Assembly: GCF_031846415.1 (NCBI RefSeq)
Contig: NZ_JAVRHT010000010.1
Location: 33,889-97,888 of the forward strand
DNA length: 64,000 bases
Origin: Rubrivirga litoralis
GTDB lineage: Bacteria > Bacteroidota > Rhodothermia > Rhodothermales > Rubricoccaceae
Direction of reading: 5' to 3'
Part shown: in pieces, positions 63,507-64,000 of the stretch
Layout of the letters: each line of letters begins with the position of its first letter
Position numbering within the stretch: the stretch's first letter is position 1
Notes under the pieces: generated by a model
Database searches by the model: none
Told to the model about the DNA's origin: nothing
Seen by the model: the letters and a program-made list of their open reading frames with translations, nothing else
Position numbers and translations under genes: made by a program

Positions 63507-63964
63507 GCGGGGCGGACGCGGGCGGGGCGCCCGGGCGGGGCGGCCTCCGCACGCGCGACGACGGCGGGCGCCGGCTCGTCCACGACCCGGTCCGCCGGCG
63601 GTGGGTGGCGCTGACGCCCGAGGAGCGGGTCCGCCAGGAGCTCCTGCTCGACCTCGTGGCGCTGGGCTACCCCGTCGGCCTGCTGGCCGTCGAGAAGGGG
63701 CTCGCCTACCGCGGCCTCTCGTGGCGCGCCGACGTGGTCGCCTACGGCCGCGACGGGCGCGCGCGGCTGCTCGCCGAGTGCAAGGCGCCGGGCGTGGCCA
63801 TCGGCCAGAAGACGTTCGACCAGCTCGCCCGCTACAACGCCGTCCTCGACGCCCCCGCCCTCGTCGTCGACAACGGCGCCGCGCGGTACTGCTGCGTCCG
63901 CGACGGGGCGGGGTGGCGCTTCGTCGACGCGCTGCCGGCGTTCGGGGAGGGCGAGAGCAGGTAG
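63503..63964 (+). CDS. HsdR N-terminal-like nuclease-domain protein (orphan)
   Basis: This 153-residue protein resembles the type I restriction R protein N-terminal domain (HSDR_N) often found alone in Bacteroidota: WVALTPEERVRQELLLDLVALGYPVGLLAVEKGLAYRG, then the PD-(D/E)xK core WRADVVAYGRDGRARLLAECKAPGVAIGQKTFDQLARYNAVLDAPALVVDNGAARYCCVR. D-x(n)-E-C-K is visible (ADVV and LAECKA). No helicase, HsdM or HsdS follows in the window. The GTG start at 63503 overlaps the upstream stop. The first ~25 residues are GC-box-rich. Function is unknown; a DNA-repair nuclease role is possible. Confidence 0.83.
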   Translation: MSGADAGGAPGRGGLRTRDDGGRRLVHDPVRRRWVALTPEERVRQELLLDLVALGYPVGLLAVEKGLAYRGLSWRADVVAYGRDGRARLLAECKAPGVAIGQKTFDQLARYNAVLDAPALVVDNGAARYCCVRDGAGWRFVDALPAFGEGESR

Positions 63965-64000
63965 AGCGGGAGAGCGGGAGAGCGGGAGAGCGGGAGAGCG
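63964..64000. repeat. Octamer tandem repeat GAGCGGGA (4.6 copies, cut by window end)
   Basis: Perfect 8-bp units begin at the last base of the stop codon and run out of the window. Confidence 0.9.

Noticed and set aside
63503..63964. Fragment of a type I restriction-modification system
   Set aside because: There is no helicase, specificity or methylase gene before it, and the protein ends cleanly after the N-terminal domain; stand-alone versions are common. What lies beyond 64000 is not visible.

Overview
The window is very GC-rich chromosomal DNA (well over 70% G+C by eye). It reads as a member of the Bacteroidota/Rhodothermota, most like the Rubricoccaceae (Rubricoccus/Rubrivirga). The assignment is an inference from several features: a beta-propeller protein with a C-terminal type IX secretion (Por) sorting domain, TAnnTTTG-type -7 promoter elements, almost no Shine-Dalgarno sequences, a DUF5706 membrane protein, a calcineurin-phosphoesterase/BamA-barrel fusion, and trehalose and GH15 genes suited to a marine, salt-stressed lifestyle. 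No rRNA, phage, transposase or CRISPR array is visible.

Layout. 96-3668 (+): tRNA-Gln(CUG), then glycerol catabolism (glpK, glpD). 3686-14692 (-): recC-recB-recD, with a PIN/antitoxin pair between recB and recD and a DUF433/DUF5615 pair just after recD. 15138-21447 (+): an envelope cluster (SdiA-regulated-like lipoprotein, phosphoesterase-barrel fusion, DUF5706 protein, SixA-like phosphatase). 21633-27465 (-): M49-like peptidase, ChaN-like lipoprotein, DEAD-box helicase, single-domain response regulator. 27682-33809 (-): a 1658-residue CheB-CheR-PAS-GAF-histidine kinase and tesB. 34090-43436: a small lipoprotein (+), then GH15, otsB, otsA, an ArsA/Get3 ATPase and PBP1A (-). 43880-47664 (-): sdhCDAB. 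47882-49834: methyltransferase (+) and citrate synthase (-). 50419-54921 (+): RNase E/G and a two-gene unit ending in a PhnP-like hydrolase. 55141-60585 (+): T9SS cargo, aroQ, murJ, a YdjM-like protein and a YetF/DUF421 protein. 60601-62889 (-): MBL hydrolase and LD-carboxypeptidase. 63066-end (+): an unknown gene and an orphan HsdR_N-like nuclease.

What stands out is the non-coding architecture. The 11-mer GGGCGGGGCGG recurs on both strands throughout, inside genes and between them. Inverted pairs of it form hairpins just past stop codons, and runs of it encode Pro/Ala/Gly-rich extensions. Many spacers are built from a private 6-8 bp word, repeated G-rich after one gene and complementary C-rich before the next. 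At least five families of palindromic repeats occupy spacers, and two of them lie in frame inside both recB and recC. The most notable protein-level oddities are the interrupted S1 domain and missing zinc-link in RNase E/G, an Asn in place of the catalytic Asp in the CheB domain of the giant kinase, and the two PIN-type modules around recD.
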